This document shows positions 26,913-36,549 of a stretch of DNA of 49,477 bases, in pieces (position 1 is the first letter of the stretch; every line of letters starts with the position of its first letter). The stretch is from the NCBI GenBank assembly GCA_002401775.2, contig NVUB02000156.1, positions 1 through 49,477 on the forward strand. The letters run 5' to 3'. Position numbers and translations under genes: made by a program. This DNA is from Ectothiorhodospiraceae bacterium. Its GTDB lineage: Bacteria; Pseudomonadota; Gammaproteobacteria; SZUA-152. The notes beneath the pieces were generated by a model. The model saw only the letters and a program-made list of their open reading frames with translations. It made no database searches and was not told the origin of the DNA.

Positions 26913-28111
26913 TAGCGTACTCCTCTACTGCGAACACTTTCGCGTAGTCGTTGTTCTACAATTTGTCGTGATGCGGAAGATGAACCACCCTGAAGGATGT
27001 TTCCAGCACGCGATGATCCTGCGCCGCCGCCCGACATCATTTTATCCAGCGGTAAATACAGCAAGTTGCCGCCGCCTTTAACATCTATCAGCACTTTACT
27101 GCTGTTAGTCAGCACCGATTCCACGGCTTCAAGATACAAACGTTTGCGCGTGACTTCAGGCGCTTTTTTGTACTCGGTTAGCACTTGCGTAAAGCGTGAC
27201 GCTTCACCCGTTGCTTCAGCAATAACCTGTTCTTTATAAGCGTTAGCTTCGGCCAATTGACGAGCAGCTTTACCACGTGCTCTTGGAATAATGTCATTGG
27301 AGTAGGCTTCGGCTTCATTAATGACACGCGCCTGGTCACCCTGTGCCTTTACGGCATCCGCAAAGGCATCCTGCACCTGTTCCGGTGGCTGGGCGTCCTG
27401 CAAGTTGACGGTGGTAACCTGCAAACCGGTTTGATACAGATCCATGATGGCCTGTACCTGCACTTTCGTCTGCTCTGTCACATCCGCACGACCTTCCTTA
27501 AGGATGTAATCCATGTCGCTTTTACCAATCGTTTCACGAATGGCGCTTTCGATAACCTGACGCAGCGATGTCTCAGGATCTTTGACATTGAACAGGTAGT
27601 CACTGGCACTCTTCACTTTAAATTGCACGGCCAGTTTAACGTCTACGATGTTTTCATCCTGGGTCAGCATCAATGACTCACGCCCGACATTGCTGGAGGT
27701 TTGTCGATTTCCCGCACCACTGCGGAAACCCACGCTGATGCCGCGGATGTTTGCGATATCAACGGACTCAACTTTTTGAATGCCCCGTGGGAACCAGTGC
27801 GGGCCCGGTTGTGTCGTTTCGTGGTATTTACCAAACTGCAACACGACGCCGCGGGTACCTTCTTCGACAATATACACGCCGGAAATTACCCAGCCGATAA
27901 GTGCCACTGCGGCAATCAGGCCAAAACCGATGGTCCCTGACTTACCTGAGCCAGTACCACCACTGCGCGGTCCGCCACCACCGAATAAGGCGCCAAATTT
28001 TTCTTGAAGCTTTTTCACGACTTCATCGAGGTCAGGCGGACCTTGTTCATTATTTTTACGTCCGCCCCAGGGATCTTTTTTCCCTGAACCACCAGGTTCA
28101 TTCCAGGCCAT
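26912..28111 (-). CDS. hflK: FtsH modulator HflK
   Basis: Partner of HflC in the FtsH-associated membrane complex. I chose ATG 28111 (MAWNEPGGSGKKDPWGGR), the conserved HflK N-terminus, giving 399 residues; an upstream frame extension has no family match. A glycine-rich cytosolic N-terminus precedes one membrane segment (about 64-86, IGFGLIAAVALIGWVISGVY), then the SPFH domain with VVLQFGKYHETTQPGPHW. The C-terminus is glycine- and serine-rich (GGGAGSSRAGNILQGGSSS). It is separated from hflX by about 300 bp. Confidence 0.97.
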   Translation of the reverse strand: MAWNEPGGSGKKDPWGGRKNNEQGPPDLDEVVKKLQEKFGALFGGGGPRSGGTGSGKSGTIGFGLIAAVALIGWVISGVYIVEEGTRGVVLQFGKYHETTQPGPHWFPRGIQKVESVDIANIRGISVGFRSGAGNRQTSSNVGRESLMLTQDENIVDVKLAVQFKVKSASDYLFNVKDPETSLRQVIESAIRETIGKSDMDYILKEGRADVTEQTKVQVQAIMDLYQTGLQVTTVNLQDAQPPEQVQDAFADAVKAQGDQARVINEAEAYSNDIIPRARGKAARQLAEANAYKEQVIAEATGEASRFTQVLTEYKKAPEVTRKRLYLEAVESVLTNSSKVLIDVKGGGNLLYLPLDKMMSGGGAGSSRAGNILQGGSSSASRQIVEQRLRESVRSRGVR

Positions 28112-28415
28112 TATTACGCTCCGTTTATGAAAATTATTATCTGCCATTATGTTGGGCAGTCATTAAAAAACCATACAAAATTCAATAAAAACCATTAAAA
28201 ACACATGCCTGTTTTACCCTCACAAAACAGGCATGAATCATCTTTCAATACATTGTCCGACTATACGTCGATACAGGGGGTGGATTTTAGGGGGTTTCGG
28301 TACCCAGCTGCAACCGTTTATATGCTCAACGGCTTCTTTTTTTGGCTTTAAGTTCGACTTACGTTCTGAGTTTACGCTCCGGCGTTCTGAGTTTACGCTC
28401 CGGGCCTAGCCAAGC
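28112..28415. other. 304-bp hflX-hflK spacer
   Basis: No gene recognised. It contains a near-tandem duplication of GTTCTGAGTTTACGCTCCGG (about 28362-28402), next to the hflX stop. An AT-rich stretch at 28140-28230 could hold an hflK promoter, but no convincing -35/-10 pair stands out. Confidence 0.45.
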
Positions 28416-29798
28416 TCATATTCTGGGTTCATGGACAGGAGTCTCATCCAGCGCTTGCACGCCTTCCGTTTTTTGCAAGCTTTCAAAGTCGCGCCGCGCC
28501 AATTCTATTTCCAGCAGCATGTCGCCATTGTCTTCCACCCACTCCGTCAGCACCTTGCCTACCTCAAACAATTTGGCGCGTAAGCGGCCATTTGACGCAG
28601 GAACTCGCACCCACTCGTGCAGCTGATCGGCACTGAAACGTTGATCCAGCGCCTTTTTTATCAACTCCAGTCCATCACCGGTTTGTGCAGAACACCAGGC
28701 GCGATGGACTTGCCCATCTTCATCCTCGTCCAGCCGCGCTGGGTGCTCTGGCATGAGGTCTATCTTGTTGTAAATTTCAATTTGCGGTATTTCATCGGCT
28801 CCGATTTCTTTCAATACGGCATTCACCTGGGTCATTTGTTCTTGGTGATTTTCATTGCTGGCATCAATGATGTGCAGCAATAAGTCAGCCTGACAGGTTT
28901 CTTCTAACGTAGAACGGAAGGCCGCCACTAGGTCATGGGGCAAATGACGGATGAATCCCACGGTATCGGCAAGGATGATCGTACCGGTATCGGCTAACTT
29001 AAGCCGACGTAATGTCGGGTCCAGTGTTGCAAACAGCTGGTCAGCGGCATAAACCTCGGCTTCAGTCAGGCGGTTAAACAAGGTCGATTTCCCTGCATTG
29101 GTGTAACCCACCAGTGACACTGTCGGCACTTCGGCTTTACGCCGCGCACGACGACTCTGATCGCGCTGGTTTTGTACCTTGTCCAAACGCTTATTCAGCT
29201 GTTTGATACGCAGACTCAATAAGCGTCTATCCGTTTCCAACTGCGTTTCACCCGGCCCACGCAGGCCGATACCGCCTTTTTGGCGTTCCAGATGCGTCCA
29301 ACCACGCACTAACCGTGTGGACAAATGCCGCAATTGGGCAAGCTCTACCTGCAAACGTCCTTCATGGGAGGTGGCTCGCTGGGCAAATATATCCAAAATC
29401 AGTCCAGTACGATCCAACACCCGGCATTCCAACAGGCGTTCCAGATTGCGTTCCTGGGAAGGGGCCAACTCATAGTCCACCAGCACAAGCTCAGCGCCTT
29501 CACGCTGAATAATTTCTCGTACTTCTTCGGCCTTACCCGTGCCGATGAGGTATTTAGCATCCGGTGTACGGCGTGTACCCGTTACCACGGCTACCGGTTG
29601 CGCACCGGCAGACGTCGCCAGCTCGCGAAACTCGGCGAGAGCGTCATCATCGACCTTTGTTGTGGAAAATTTGCGAGAAGATGCTCTACCAGAAGACATT
29701 CCACGAAATGAAAAGTCGACGTGTACTAAAACCGCTTTTTCACTACCGGGGGTACGTTTTCCCGAAGCAGCATCCAGGGTACCAGGAAGCTCAAACAA
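28416..29798 (-). CDS. hflX: Ribosome-associated GTPase HflX
   Basis: A GTPase that splits stalled ribosomes under stress. The 460 residues comprise the HflX N-domain with VHVDFSFRG, TSAGAQPVAVVTGTRRTPDA and ATSHEGRLQVELAQLRHL, then a G domain: GYTNAGKSTLFNRL (G1), ILADTVGFIRHLP (G3) and IYNKIDLM (G4). The start is TTG 29798, preceded by GGGGAGGG. It gives MFELPG, close to the family's MF start, so I accept it. A hairpin lies between hfq and this gene (29821-29862). Confidence 0.96.
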   Translation of the reverse strand: MFELPGTLDAASGKRTPGSEKAVLVHVDFSFRGMSSGRASSRKFSTTKVDDDALAEFRELATSAGAQPVAVVTGTRRTPDAKYLIGTGKAEEVREIIQREGAELVLVDYELAPSQERNLERLLECRVLDRTGLILDIFAQRATSHEGRLQVELAQLRHLSTRLVRGWTHLERQKGGIGLRGPGETQLETDRRLLSLRIKQLNKRLDKVQNQRDQSRRARRKAEVPTVSLVGYTNAGKSTLFNRLTEAEVYAADQLFATLDPTLRRLKLADTGTIILADTVGFIRHLPHDLVAAFRSTLEETCQADLLLHIIDASNENHQEQMTQVNAVLKEIGADEIPQIEIYNKIDLMPEHPARLDEDEDGQVHRAWCSAQTGDGLELIKKALDQRFSADQLHEWVRVPASNGRLRAKLFEVGKVLTEWVEDNGDMLLEIELARRDFESLQKTEGVQALDETPVHEPRI

Positions 29799-29820
29799 CC
29801 GCGTCCCTCCCCTTATAAAG

Positions 29821-29862
29821 CCTGGCGTTTAACCGTGTTTTTAACAACAGAAAAACGCCAGG
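29821..29862. terminator. Stem-loop between hfq and hflX
   Basis: CCTGGCGTTT (29821-29830) pairs perfectly with AAACGCCAGG (29853-29862). On the plus strand it is followed by TTTTTTATTTT. On the minus strand, where hfq is transcribed, it is followed only by CTTTATA, so it may act as a partial terminator or mRNA stabiliser between hfq and hflX. Confidence 0.6.
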
Positions 29863-29887
29863 TTTTTTATTTTCAAGCGCTTGCGTA

Positions 29888-30139
29888 TCAGGAATTGCGT
29901 GAATCGCCGCCACCTTCATTTACTACGGGCAATTTCACGTTGCGCGCAGGCACTACCGTGGAAATTGCGTGTTTATATACCATTTGATTCACGCTGTTCT
30001 TTAGTAGAACGACGAATTGATCAAACGAATCAATTTGGCCCTGTAATTTTATGCCGTTAACCAGAAAAATTGAAACTGGAACGCGCTCCTTGCGTAGTGC
30101 GTTCAAGAAAGGGTCTTGTAGCGATTGCCCTTTTGACAT
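29888..30139 (-). CDS. hfq: RNA chaperone Hfq
   Basis: The 83-residue Sm-like protein forms a hexamer that pairs small RNAs with mRNAs. The sequence starts [20 protein letters not shown], and contains [19 protein letters not shown] (Sm1) and the Sm2 motif [14 protein letters not shown]. Compared with the enterobacterial protein the C-terminal tail is short ([15 protein letters not shown]). AGGAG sits 7 bases upstream of the ATG. The miaA-hfq-hflX order is conserved. Confidence 0.98.
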   Translation of the reverse strand: MSKGQSLQDPFLNALRKERVPVSIFLVNGIKLQGQIDSFDQFVVLLKNSVNQMVYKHAISTVVPARNVKLPVVNEGGGDSRNS

Positions 30140-30449
30140 GGTATTTCTCCTTTGATGTATCCTTTATTGGTTTTATTGGAGCTCAGTGTGCTTTTTCATC
30201 TTCTTCACTATCAAACAGTCACTCTTCGGTCACTCTTCAATAGTTGATTGTAGTCAAAAAAAGTTGATTGTAGTCAAAAAAAGTGACATCCGTTAAATAA
30301 CCACAAAACACACAGACTCCCTCGGACAACGCAGGGAAAACCGAATTATTTCGGTTGCGGGAAGCTTTTTAAAACAAAAAAGTTTAGTAAGCCCCCACCA
30401 AATCACAGAAATTGGTCGCCTTTGGCAATAATTTCTGCCCCTGAGTTTC
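30140..30449. other. 310-bp miaA-hfq spacer with a 20-bp tandem duplication
   Basis: No gene seen. AGTTGATTGTAGTCAAAAAA is duplicated exactly in tandem (30242-30261 and 30262-30281). A small AACCGA/TCGGTT hairpin lies near 30340-30357. The hfq promoter is probably here but I could not fix it. Confidence 0.6.
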
Positions 30450-31400
30450 TCATATGGCACTAGCGGCAAGATATTTCAAGACCTGAGTCAAAATTTGACC
30501 CGGCTTTTCTTCAAAATCGAGTTTGAAGACCGCTTCCGGCGGCTGGTGCTTTAGCCATGTGAGCTGCCGCTTGGCAAATTGGCGGGTCGCAATAACGCCT
30601 TTTTCACACAGGGTGTCGTAATCACACTGGCCATCCAGGTATTCCCACACCTGCCGATAACCCACCGCTCGCATGGCGGGCAAGTCAGCGTGTAGGTCAT
30701 CTCGCTGAAATAAGGCTTTTACCTCGGCCACAAGTCCTTGTGAGAGCATCACCTGAAAACGCTGTTCTATGCGCTGATGCAATTGTGCACGGTCGGCGGG
30801 CGTCAGTACAATTTTTACCAGGCGACAGGGCAAATCATTGTCAATTTCCAGCGCCAGTAAACTGCTCATGGACTTGCCCGTCAGCTCAAAAACCTCCAGT
30901 GCGCGCAAGGTGCGTTGCGGGTCATTGACATGAATGCGCGCCGCCGCTTCGGGGTCTACTTCGGCCAGACGAGCATGAAGATGCGCCAGGCCATGTTCGT
31001 TAATGTCGGCCTCCAGTCGGGCTCGCACTTCCGGGTCTGACGAGGGTAAGACCGACAGCCCCTGCTCCAACGCCCGGAAATACAACATGGAGCCCCCCAC
31101 CAACAACGGAATACGGCCGCGGGCTAGAATGTCGTTAATGTCTTCAATGGCGCGTGTTCTGAACTGTGCAGCCGAGAAAGGTTCCGCAGGATCGCAAATA
31201 TCAATTAATCGATGCGGGGTTTCAGCCAGAGTGGCGGTATCAGGTTTGGCCGAGCCAATATCCAGGCCACGGTAAACCATCACCGAATCGACACTGATAA
31301 TGTCACAGGGTAGTTTCTGGCAAAGTTCAATCGCCAGTTCGGTCTTACCCGTGGCAGTGGGGCCCATGAGGAAAATGGCGGGTGGGAGAGTTGTAGGCAT
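30450..31400 (-). CDS. miaA: tRNA dimethylallyltransferase MiaA
   Basis: Adds a dimethylallyl group to A37 of tRNAs that read codons starting with U. The 316 residues show the P-loop [15 protein letters not shown] at about 12-26, [40 protein letters not shown] and [19 protein letters not shown]. All are diagnostic. The start is the ATG before [14 protein letters not shown]. mutL, the usual upstream neighbour, is not here; rimI is instead. Confidence 0.97.
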   Translation of the reverse strand: MPTTLPPAIFLMGPTATGKTELAIELCQKLPCDIISVDSVMVYRGLDIGSAKPDTATLAETPHRLIDICDPAEPFSAAQFRTRAIEDINDILARGRIPLLVGGSMLYFRALEQGLSVLPSSDPEVRARLEADINEHGLAHLHARLAEVDPEAAARIHVNDPQRTLRALEVFELTGKSMSSLLALEIDNDLPCRLVKIVLTPADRAQLHQRIEQRFQVMLSQGLVAEVKALFQRDDLHADLPAMRAVGYRQVWEYLDGQCDYDTLCEKGVIATRQFAKRQLTWLKHQPPEAVFKLDFEEKPGQILTQVLKYLAASAI

Positions 31401-31557
31401 GGGTGTATTTCAGTGGCAAATGATAACTAATATTACGTCTATTTTACGGACATTTAACGGTAAAAGTGCCGTTAAGAAAAAGTTATGCGGAATGAAAGTG
31501 TACTGTGTTATTAACGCCTCTGCGTTATAAACACCGAGGCCAATTCAATACCGTAAT

Positions 31558-32028
31558 CTACATGCGCAGGCTAAGCGCAAAAATAATCGCATCTTCACGC
31601 CCTTCATCCGCAGGGTAATAATCTTTACGCAATCCCACCTGGTTAAAGCCGGTTTGCTCGTAGAGGGTTATCGCCCCGGTATTCGACGGTCGCACTTCCA
31701 GGAAGACATCACGCACTTCCAGGGTGTCCGCTTCACTCACCATGAGGTGGAGTAGTTCACGCGCTAAGCCTCGGCGTTGAAATGCTTCCCCCACGCATAA
31801 ATTCAGAATATGTGCCTCGCCTGCGCCTGTGGACATGACAGCATAACCCGCAAAACACCCTTCAATTTCGCCCACGTGACAGCGGTAGCCTACTCTCAGG
31901 CAGTCTTCAAAGATGCGCTGAGTCCATGGAAAGGGGTACATTGCCATCTCGATGCGCATCACTTCTTCAAGGTCGTTCGTGACCATGCAGCGCACCGAAA
32001 AACGGGTAGGGTCAATCAGTGCGCTCAC
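31558..32028 (-). CDS. rimI: Ribosomal protein S18 alanine N-acetyltransferase RimI
   Basis: A 156-residue GNAT acetyltransferase. AHILNLCVGEAFQRRGLARE is the acetyl-CoA-binding motif with the RRGLAR loop, and FLEVRPSNTGAITLYEQTGF is typical of RimI. It starts with GTG at 32028, overlapping the upstream TGA as GTGA, so it is coupled to the glycosylase gene. Pairing of rimI with a type-4-like uracil-DNA glycosylase gene is common in gammaproteobacteria. Confidence 0.94.
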   Translation of the reverse strand: MSALIDPTRFSVRCMVTNDLEEVMRIEMAMYPFPWTQRIFEDCLRVGYRCHVGEIEGCFAGYAVMSTGAGEAHILNLCVGEAFQRRGLARELLHLMVSEADTLEVRDVFLEVRPSNTGAITLYEQTGFNQVGLRKDYYPADEGREDAIIFALSLRM

Positions 32029-33086
32029 GCGCTTTTAGCCTTGGCGTTGCCACTGACTACGGATGCCGCCAAGCGTAAATCTTCCCAGCTTTTGGCCTTT
32101 TCACCGGGTTTACTCAGCAAGTCAGAAGGATGGTACATTACCACCAATGGCGTACCCTGATATTGGTGTATCTGGCCACGCTGTTCGGATAATGGCGTTT
32201 TCAGCTTCAACAATTGCTGGGCTGCTGCATCGCCCACCGCCAGTATCACCTTGGGTGAGACAAGTTCGATTTGGCGTCGCAGGTAAGCCTCGCACAGGTC
32301 GAACGCTTCGGGAGGCGGATTACGGTCACCCTCGGGTCGGCACTTGAGGGTGCTGCTGATATAAACCTGCTCACGTTCCAGCCCAAGGGCGCGCAGCATA
32401 TTACTAAGCAGCTTACCGGAGTCTCCAACAAAGGCAGTGCCTTGTTGGTCCTCGTCAGCATCGGGAGCAGCGCCAATGACCATCCAGTCAGCAAACTGAT
32501 TGCCTGTGCCAAACACCACTTGCGTGCGCGACTGGTGCAATTCGCAAGCCGTGCAAGCAGACGCGGTAGTTTGCAGCTCTGGCCAGTCCAGAGTGCTGAC
32601 GTTGATAACAGGGGCCACCGGTGCAGCATCGGTAAACGAAGACATGTCTATATCCGACAACTCCTGCTCCGGCATGAAGTCGTCCGTGAGCATGGGCGGT
32701 TCATCATTAAAGAAAGGTGGCGGTGTCTTTTCATCCGCACTTTCAACGAGGCTTGCCGCTGTTTTTACTGGCGTCGCCGGTGTTGGTGATGATAGCTGTG
32801 ATTGTGACCGCGCCGGTGCTGATGCCGGGCTACGTGTCGAGCTTGGTGTCGGGTTTGGTGTCGGGCTAGCAGTCGGGCTCGATGCCAATGCCGGCGCCTT
32901 ATTCGCGACCATCTCCGCCAATGACGGCATTTGAGTAGGCGCTGGTGCTGGAGCGTCAGGCGTAGGCTCTACTACGGCGGGCGCAACTTCTTCCACATGG
33001 CTTTCAGCAGAGGCCACATGTCGAGGCACCCAAGCCTGGATTCCCATCGCCTGTAAATAAGCAGATTGTTGTTGCGGCGTTGTCAT
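32025..33086 (-). CDS. Uracil-DNA glycosylase, family 4/5-like with four-cysteine FeS cluster
   Basis: The 353-residue protein has a long disordered N-terminal half (about 25-160, proline/serine/alanine-rich, partly from DNA repeats) and a C-terminal glycosylase domain. Domain motifs are CTACELH, GAAPDADEDQQGTAFVGDSG (motif A), STLKCRPEGDRNPPP, DLCEAYLRRQ and YHPSDLLSKP (motif B). The four cysteines fit an iron-sulfur cluster ligand set. The usual GEAPG is GAAPD here. It probably removes uracil from DNA. The extended N-terminus is unlike thermophilic family-4 enzymes but known in proteobacterial relatives. Confidence 0.88.
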   Translation of the reverse strand: MTTPQQQSAYLQAMGIQAWVPRHVASAESHVEEVAPAVVEPTPDAPAPAPTQMPSLAEMVANKAPALASSPTASPTPNPTPSSTRSPASAPARSQSQLSSPTPATPVKTAASLVESADEKTPPPFFNDEPPMLTDDFMPEQELSDIDMSSFTDAAPVAPVINVSTLDWPELQTTASACTACELHQSRTQVVFGTGNQFADWMVIGAAPDADEDQQGTAFVGDSGKLLSNMLRALGLEREQVYISSTLKCRPEGDRNPPPEAFDLCEAYLRRQIELVSPKVILAVGDAAAQQLLKLKTPLSEQRGQIHQYQGTPLVVMYHPSDLLSKPGEKAKSWEDLRLAASVVSGNAKAKSA

Positions 33087-33113
33087 TTAAAAATTGGCAT
33101 AAGAAATTGTCAC

Positions 33114-33285
33114 TGGTTACTGGTTACTGGTTACTGCGTTTTTTACACCACATTTCACGGCAATAAAAAACAGGTTGTAGGGTGGGCACTACCCACCACT
33201 CAGGGGCTAATTAACCCCTGAGTGGTGAGAAGTGCCTTTCAACTTTCAGCTCTTAACTCTTAACTCTTAACTCTTAACTCTCAAC
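33114..33285. repeat. Tandem 7-bp repeats and strong hairpin downstream of leuA
   Basis: TGGTTAC is repeated three times (33114-33134) and TCTTAAC four times plus one variant (33251-33285). Between them CACCACTCAGGGG (33194-33206) and CCCCTGAGTGGTG (33215-33227) form a perfect 13-bp stem. It overlaps a smaller alternative hairpin GGTGGG/CCCACC (33181-33197). These lie between leuA and the glycosylase gene. The stem may help end leuA transcription, though no T-run follows directly. Confidence 0.7.
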
Positions 33286-33369
33286 TCTTAATAAAGACCA
33301 ATAGCGACTAATAAAGACACTACTGAGAATATCGACTCATTTGAGACGTCGTTTTCAGTTATGTTTTCA

Positions 33370-34908
33370 TCACACCTGAGGATGCTGCCGATCCACCGGA
33401 GCCATCACACGGTTCAGAGCATTGATATAGGCCTTGGCAGAAGCAATGACGATATCAGTATCAGCGCCCTGCCCGTTGACGATGCGACCTTCCTTGTCCA
33501 GCCGTACCGTCACTTCGCCTTGCGAATCGGTGCCGCTGGTAATGTTGCTAACGGAATATAACTGCAACTCTGTGCCGCTATTGACCATCGCTTCAATCGC
33601 CTTAAACGCCGCATCCACAGGGCCACCACCAGTGGCTTCGGCATGCTTTTCCTCGCCATCGATATTCAGCGTCACTACCGCATTGGGGGTTTCGCCGGTT
33701 TCGGAACAGACCTTAAGAGCGACCAGTTTTACCCGCTCATTTTCGGCTTCCCAACTGGCTTCCGTCACCAATGCCTGCAAATCATCATCGAAGATTTCAT
33801 GCTTTTTATCGGCGAGTTCTTTAAAACGATAGAAAGCGGCATTAAGCTCTTCCTCACCGTCGAAACTAACGCCCAACTCCTGCATTCGCGTCCGAAACGC
33901 GTTACGTCCCGAGTGTTTGCCCAACACCATGCGGTTGGCCGACCAGCCGACATCTTCAGCGCGCATAATTTCGTAAGTTTCACGGCTTTTGAGTACACCG
34001 TCTTGATGAATGCCAGACTCATGAGCAAAGGCATTGGCACCCACGATGGCTTTGTTGGGCTGTACGTTAAAACCCGTCACACTCGACACCAAACGCGAGC
34101 AAGGAACGATTTGGGTGCGGTCAATATGGTCAACGTTAATCTCAAACACATCACTTCGCGTACTGACCGCCATGACGATTTCTTCCAAAGAGGCATTACC
34201 GGCGCGTTCACCCAAGCCATTAATCGTGCACTCAACTTGGCCTGCACCCTGCACCACTGCAGCCAGGGAATTGGCCACGGCCATGCCAAGGTCATTATGG
34301 CAATGCACCGAAAACACCGCCTTGTCGGAATTTGGAATGCGTTCGAGCAAATTTCCAATCAAATTGCCAAACTGCTGCGGCACGTTATAGCCCACAGTAT
34401 CCGGAATATTAATCGTGGTCGCGCCAGCATCAATGGTCGCCTCTATAATACGACATAAAAAATCCAGCTCAGAACGGCCCGCATCTTCCGGCGAAAATTC
34501 CACATTATCGGTAAACTGACGCGCCCGCTTCACCGCGCGCACGGCCTGCTCGACTACCGCGTCCGGCTCCATGCGTAACTTCATCTTCATATGGATGGGC
34601 GAAGTGGCAATAAAGGTGTGAATTCGCGCTGAATTAGCCCCCTTCAAAGCCTCACCGGCACGATCAATATCCTTGTCCAGCGCCCGCGACAAAGCACAAA
34701 TGGTACTGTCTTTAATGACGTCCGCCACGGCCTTAACCGCGGCAAAATCACCCTCGCTGGCGATGGGAAAACCCGCCTCAATGACATCCACATGCATACG
34801 CTCAAGGGCTTTGGCGATACGCACTTTCTCGTCCCGGGTCATCGACGCACCAGGACTTTGCTCACCATCACGCAAGGTGGTGTCAAAAATAATTAATTGC
34901 TTACTCAT
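33370..34908 (-). CDS. leuA: 2-isopropylmalate synthase LeuA
   Basis: Condenses acetyl-CoA with 2-ketoisovalerate, the first step to leucine. From ATG 34908 ([20 protein letters not shown]) the protein is 512 residues, the normal long form. It has [14 protein letters not shown], the metal-binding [29 protein letters not shown] and a C-terminal LeuA regulatory domain (about 390-512) for leucine feedback. GGAG precedes the ATG. No other leu genes are adjacent. A possible leader peptide lies about 240-350 bp upstream. Confidence 0.97.
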   Translation of the reverse strand: MSKQLIIFDTTLRDGEQSPGASMTRDEKVRIAKALERMHVDVIEAGFPIASEGDFAAVKAVADVIKDSTICALSRALDKDIDRAGEALKGANSARIHTFIATSPIHMKMKLRMEPDAVVEQAVRAVKRARQFTDNVEFSPEDAGRSELDFLCRIIEATIDAGATTINIPDTVGYNVPQQFGNLIGNLLERIPNSDKAVFSVHCHNDLGMAVANSLAAVVQGAGQVECTINGLGERAGNASLEEIVMAVSTRSDVFEINVDHIDRTQIVPCSRLVSSVTGFNVQPNKAIVGANAFAHESGIHQDGVLKSRETYEIMRAEDVGWSANRMVLGKHSGRNAFRTRMQELGVSFDGEEELNAAFYRFKELADKKHEIFDDDLQALVTEASWEAENERVKLVALKVCSETGETPNAVVTLNIDGEEKHAEATGGGPVDAAFKAIEAMVNSGTELQLYSVSNITSGTDSQGEVTVRLDKEGRIVNGQGADTDIVIASAKAYINALNRVMAPVDRQHPQV

Positions 34909-35544
34909 TAATATGCTCCGTTCTTGTGGAACCATCTTAGCAGTGACGCCAAATTTTTTCAGTCACTCAATGTCGATGATTGCACGTCAATCTTGCAAAT
35001 TGGGGCTCGTAAATCCGTGTCAGCGGTCATTCAAACGTTTGAATAGAGTCAAAACAGCCGTGAAAAGCCGCTCAACGGTCACGAAATACAAAAATTATTA
35101 TGTAGGGGGGATTTGTCTGCCTTACGGCAGCAGTCGCAGAAGGGCAAAACAAGGAGCAAAACCAGAAAACAGAGCGACAACCGCACCCTGCGTAGCCGAA
35201 CACAAAGACACCTGCCCGGAAAGGGCATCAAAACGTATCTTGTGAGCGGTAGTCATCATGTCAATTTTGTGTAAATCAGTTCAAATCTACTTAAAAAGCT
35301 TAACGGCAGATCTCGCAAGCTCTTCAAAGGTTTATTGACTATAGCGGTGCTCCCCCAAAACCACAAGCCAGAATGGTTTCCTATCAGTAAAGATTCTGAC
35401 TCCTTGCCTAACTCATAGGCCAGAGTCATTACCAAAATTCTGGCCCGGAAGGTACGTCACAATAGAGTGTACGTAGTATGAAATGCCTGCCTTTTTATCT
35501 ACCGCCAATGACTACGACCACTACGCCTTATTGCCACCTTTCAC
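34909..35544. other. leuA upstream region with palindrome and possible leader
   Basis: No clear gene. A perfect 16-bp palindrome ATTCAAACGTTTGAAT lies at 35029-35044, and CTGCC/GGCAG forms a hairpin near 35121-35134. The minus-strand ORF at 35123-35260 is listed separately. From 35261 to 35544 I see nothing recognisable. Confidence 0.5.
35123..35260 (-). CDS. Possible leucine leader peptide upstream of leuA
   Basis: A 45-codon frame starts with two ATGs (35260) and ends in FALLRLLP before TAA, with four Leu codons among the last six residues. The stop lies within a CTGCC GTAA GGCAG hairpin. This is what an attenuation leader would look like. However, most leader peptides are shorter, an overlapping frame is also leucine-rich, and I could not identify a convincing terminator/antiterminator pair before leuA. 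Confidence 0.25.
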
Positions 35545-35820
35545 CTACCCTGCAACCAGCTGCTCTGGGTAATAATGACAAATGAGAAAAAGACCAGCCT
35601 TACCATGGAGACGCTCAAATAAAAACTCTTTTTCCAAAAACTGCGTGATACAAGGAGCAGCTTCAGCCGCGAATGATGCACCACCACTTGTCCAGGGCAG
35701 CATTGCCAGAAAAGTAACGGTCAATTTATTGAAGTGGTGGAAAAAAGCGTCATTGAATAATGTGGTCGCTTGATGGATATCAGTTGATTGTTGCGAGTAT
35801 TGAATGAGCCCATTGCTCAA
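35545..35820 (-). CDS. Unrecognised ORF, possible remnant
   Basis: A 91-codon frame from TTG 35820 (SNGLIQYSQQSTDIHQATTL ... ICHYYPEQLVAG). I do not recognise it. It lacks a clear ribosome-binding site. The composition is mixed, with a hydrophobic LTVTFLAMLPW stretch. It lies in a region of decaying genes and could be the edge of a lost mobile element, or not a gene at all. Confidence 0.2.
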   Translation of the reverse strand: MSNGLIQYSQQSTDIHQATTLFNDAFFHHFNKLTVTFLAMLPWTSGGASFAAEAAPCITQFLEKEFLFERLHGKAGLFLICHYYPEQLVAG

Positions 35821-35896
35821 AAACCGAATAGTAAAAACAACTATTCTGGTCGTTTTTTGGGAACAATAACATCAAGATAGTAGAATGGTATATTTT

Positions 35897-36100
35897 TCAC
35901 TGTTGACGTTTACGAAACGCTTCGACTGGCACGCCCCCAACCCCCCAGTCTTCCATATCGACTTCATCAATTACGACAAATGTCGTTGCAGGTGTTTTAT
36001 TAAGTACACGAACGAGAAGGTCTGTTACGCCTTTAATTAATTCGGCTTTTTGCTCTTTTGTTGTGCCTTCTTTAGTGATTTTTATATTTACGTATGGCAT
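35897..36100 (-). CDS. 4-oxalocrotonate tautomerase family protein
   Basis: The 67-residue small tautomerase begins MPYVNIKI, so Met removal exposes the catalytic Pro1. The sequence has KEQKAELIKGVTDLL and TTFVVIDEVDMEDWGVGG, standard for the family. AAGGAC lies upstream of the ATG. It is the third gene of an operon with GST and an NTF2-like protein, opposite an HxlR regulator. The substrate is unknown; a role in handling unsaturated or electrophilic carbonyls is inferred from context. Confidence 0.92.
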   Translation of the reverse strand: MPYVNIKITKEGTTKEQKAELIKGVTDLLVRVLNKTPATTFVVIDEVDMEDWGVGGVPVEAFRKRQQ

Positions 36101-36150
36101 TTTTTGTCCTTAAGTATTAGTAAGCATTCGAATTTATAAAATATTTTTTA

Positions 36151-36549
36151 TTATTCAATAATCTCGTAGTGAAAAACTTTAGAGATAATCTGCCATTTAT
36201 TATCGACGAAAATTAACGTCAAGAAGTCAGTAAAACATTTCGTATCGATTGAGCATTCAACACGAGCATACGCTGTTACAGGCCCCGCAAAATCCACAGA
36301 CAATATTCGATCATTTCGTTTCTCTCTGCGGCTGGCCGGTGACGGGCGATTATCAACCATTGGGAAGTATTCATTCATATTAAGATAGAGAATACTGCCA
36401 TTTGTCGCACAAACATAGTGTGCTCTCGGATGAAATACTTTTTCGAGCATGGATATATCGCTATTATATAAGCCATCAAAATATCTTGAAATGGTGCCTA
36501 TAACAGCTGCAAATTGGTAATCTATTACTTTTTTTTGGATTTGATGCAT
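36151..36549 (-). CDS. NTF2-like (putative lumazine-binding type) protein
   Basis: The 132 residues have the small alpha+beta barrel pattern of the NTF2/lumazine-binding-like family: VIGTISRYFDGLYNSDISML, VFHPRAHYV, an ARVECSIDTKCFTDFLTLIF strand and NKWQIISKVFHYE at the end. Its ATG overlaps the GST stop by one base (TAATG). Members are often linked to oxidative or electrophile detoxification. The exact activity is unknown. Confidence 0.8.
   Translation of the reverse strand: MHQIQKKVIDYQFAAVIGTISRYFDGLYNSDISMLEKVFHPRAHYVCATNGSILYLNMNEYFPMVDNRPSPASRREKRNDRILSVDFAGPVTAYARVECSIDTKCFTDFLTLIFVDNKWQIISKVFHYEIIE

Noticed and set aside
28112-28147. Longer HflK start at 28147
   Set aside because: The extra 12 residues do not match HflK, whose conserved start MAWNEPGG is at 28111.
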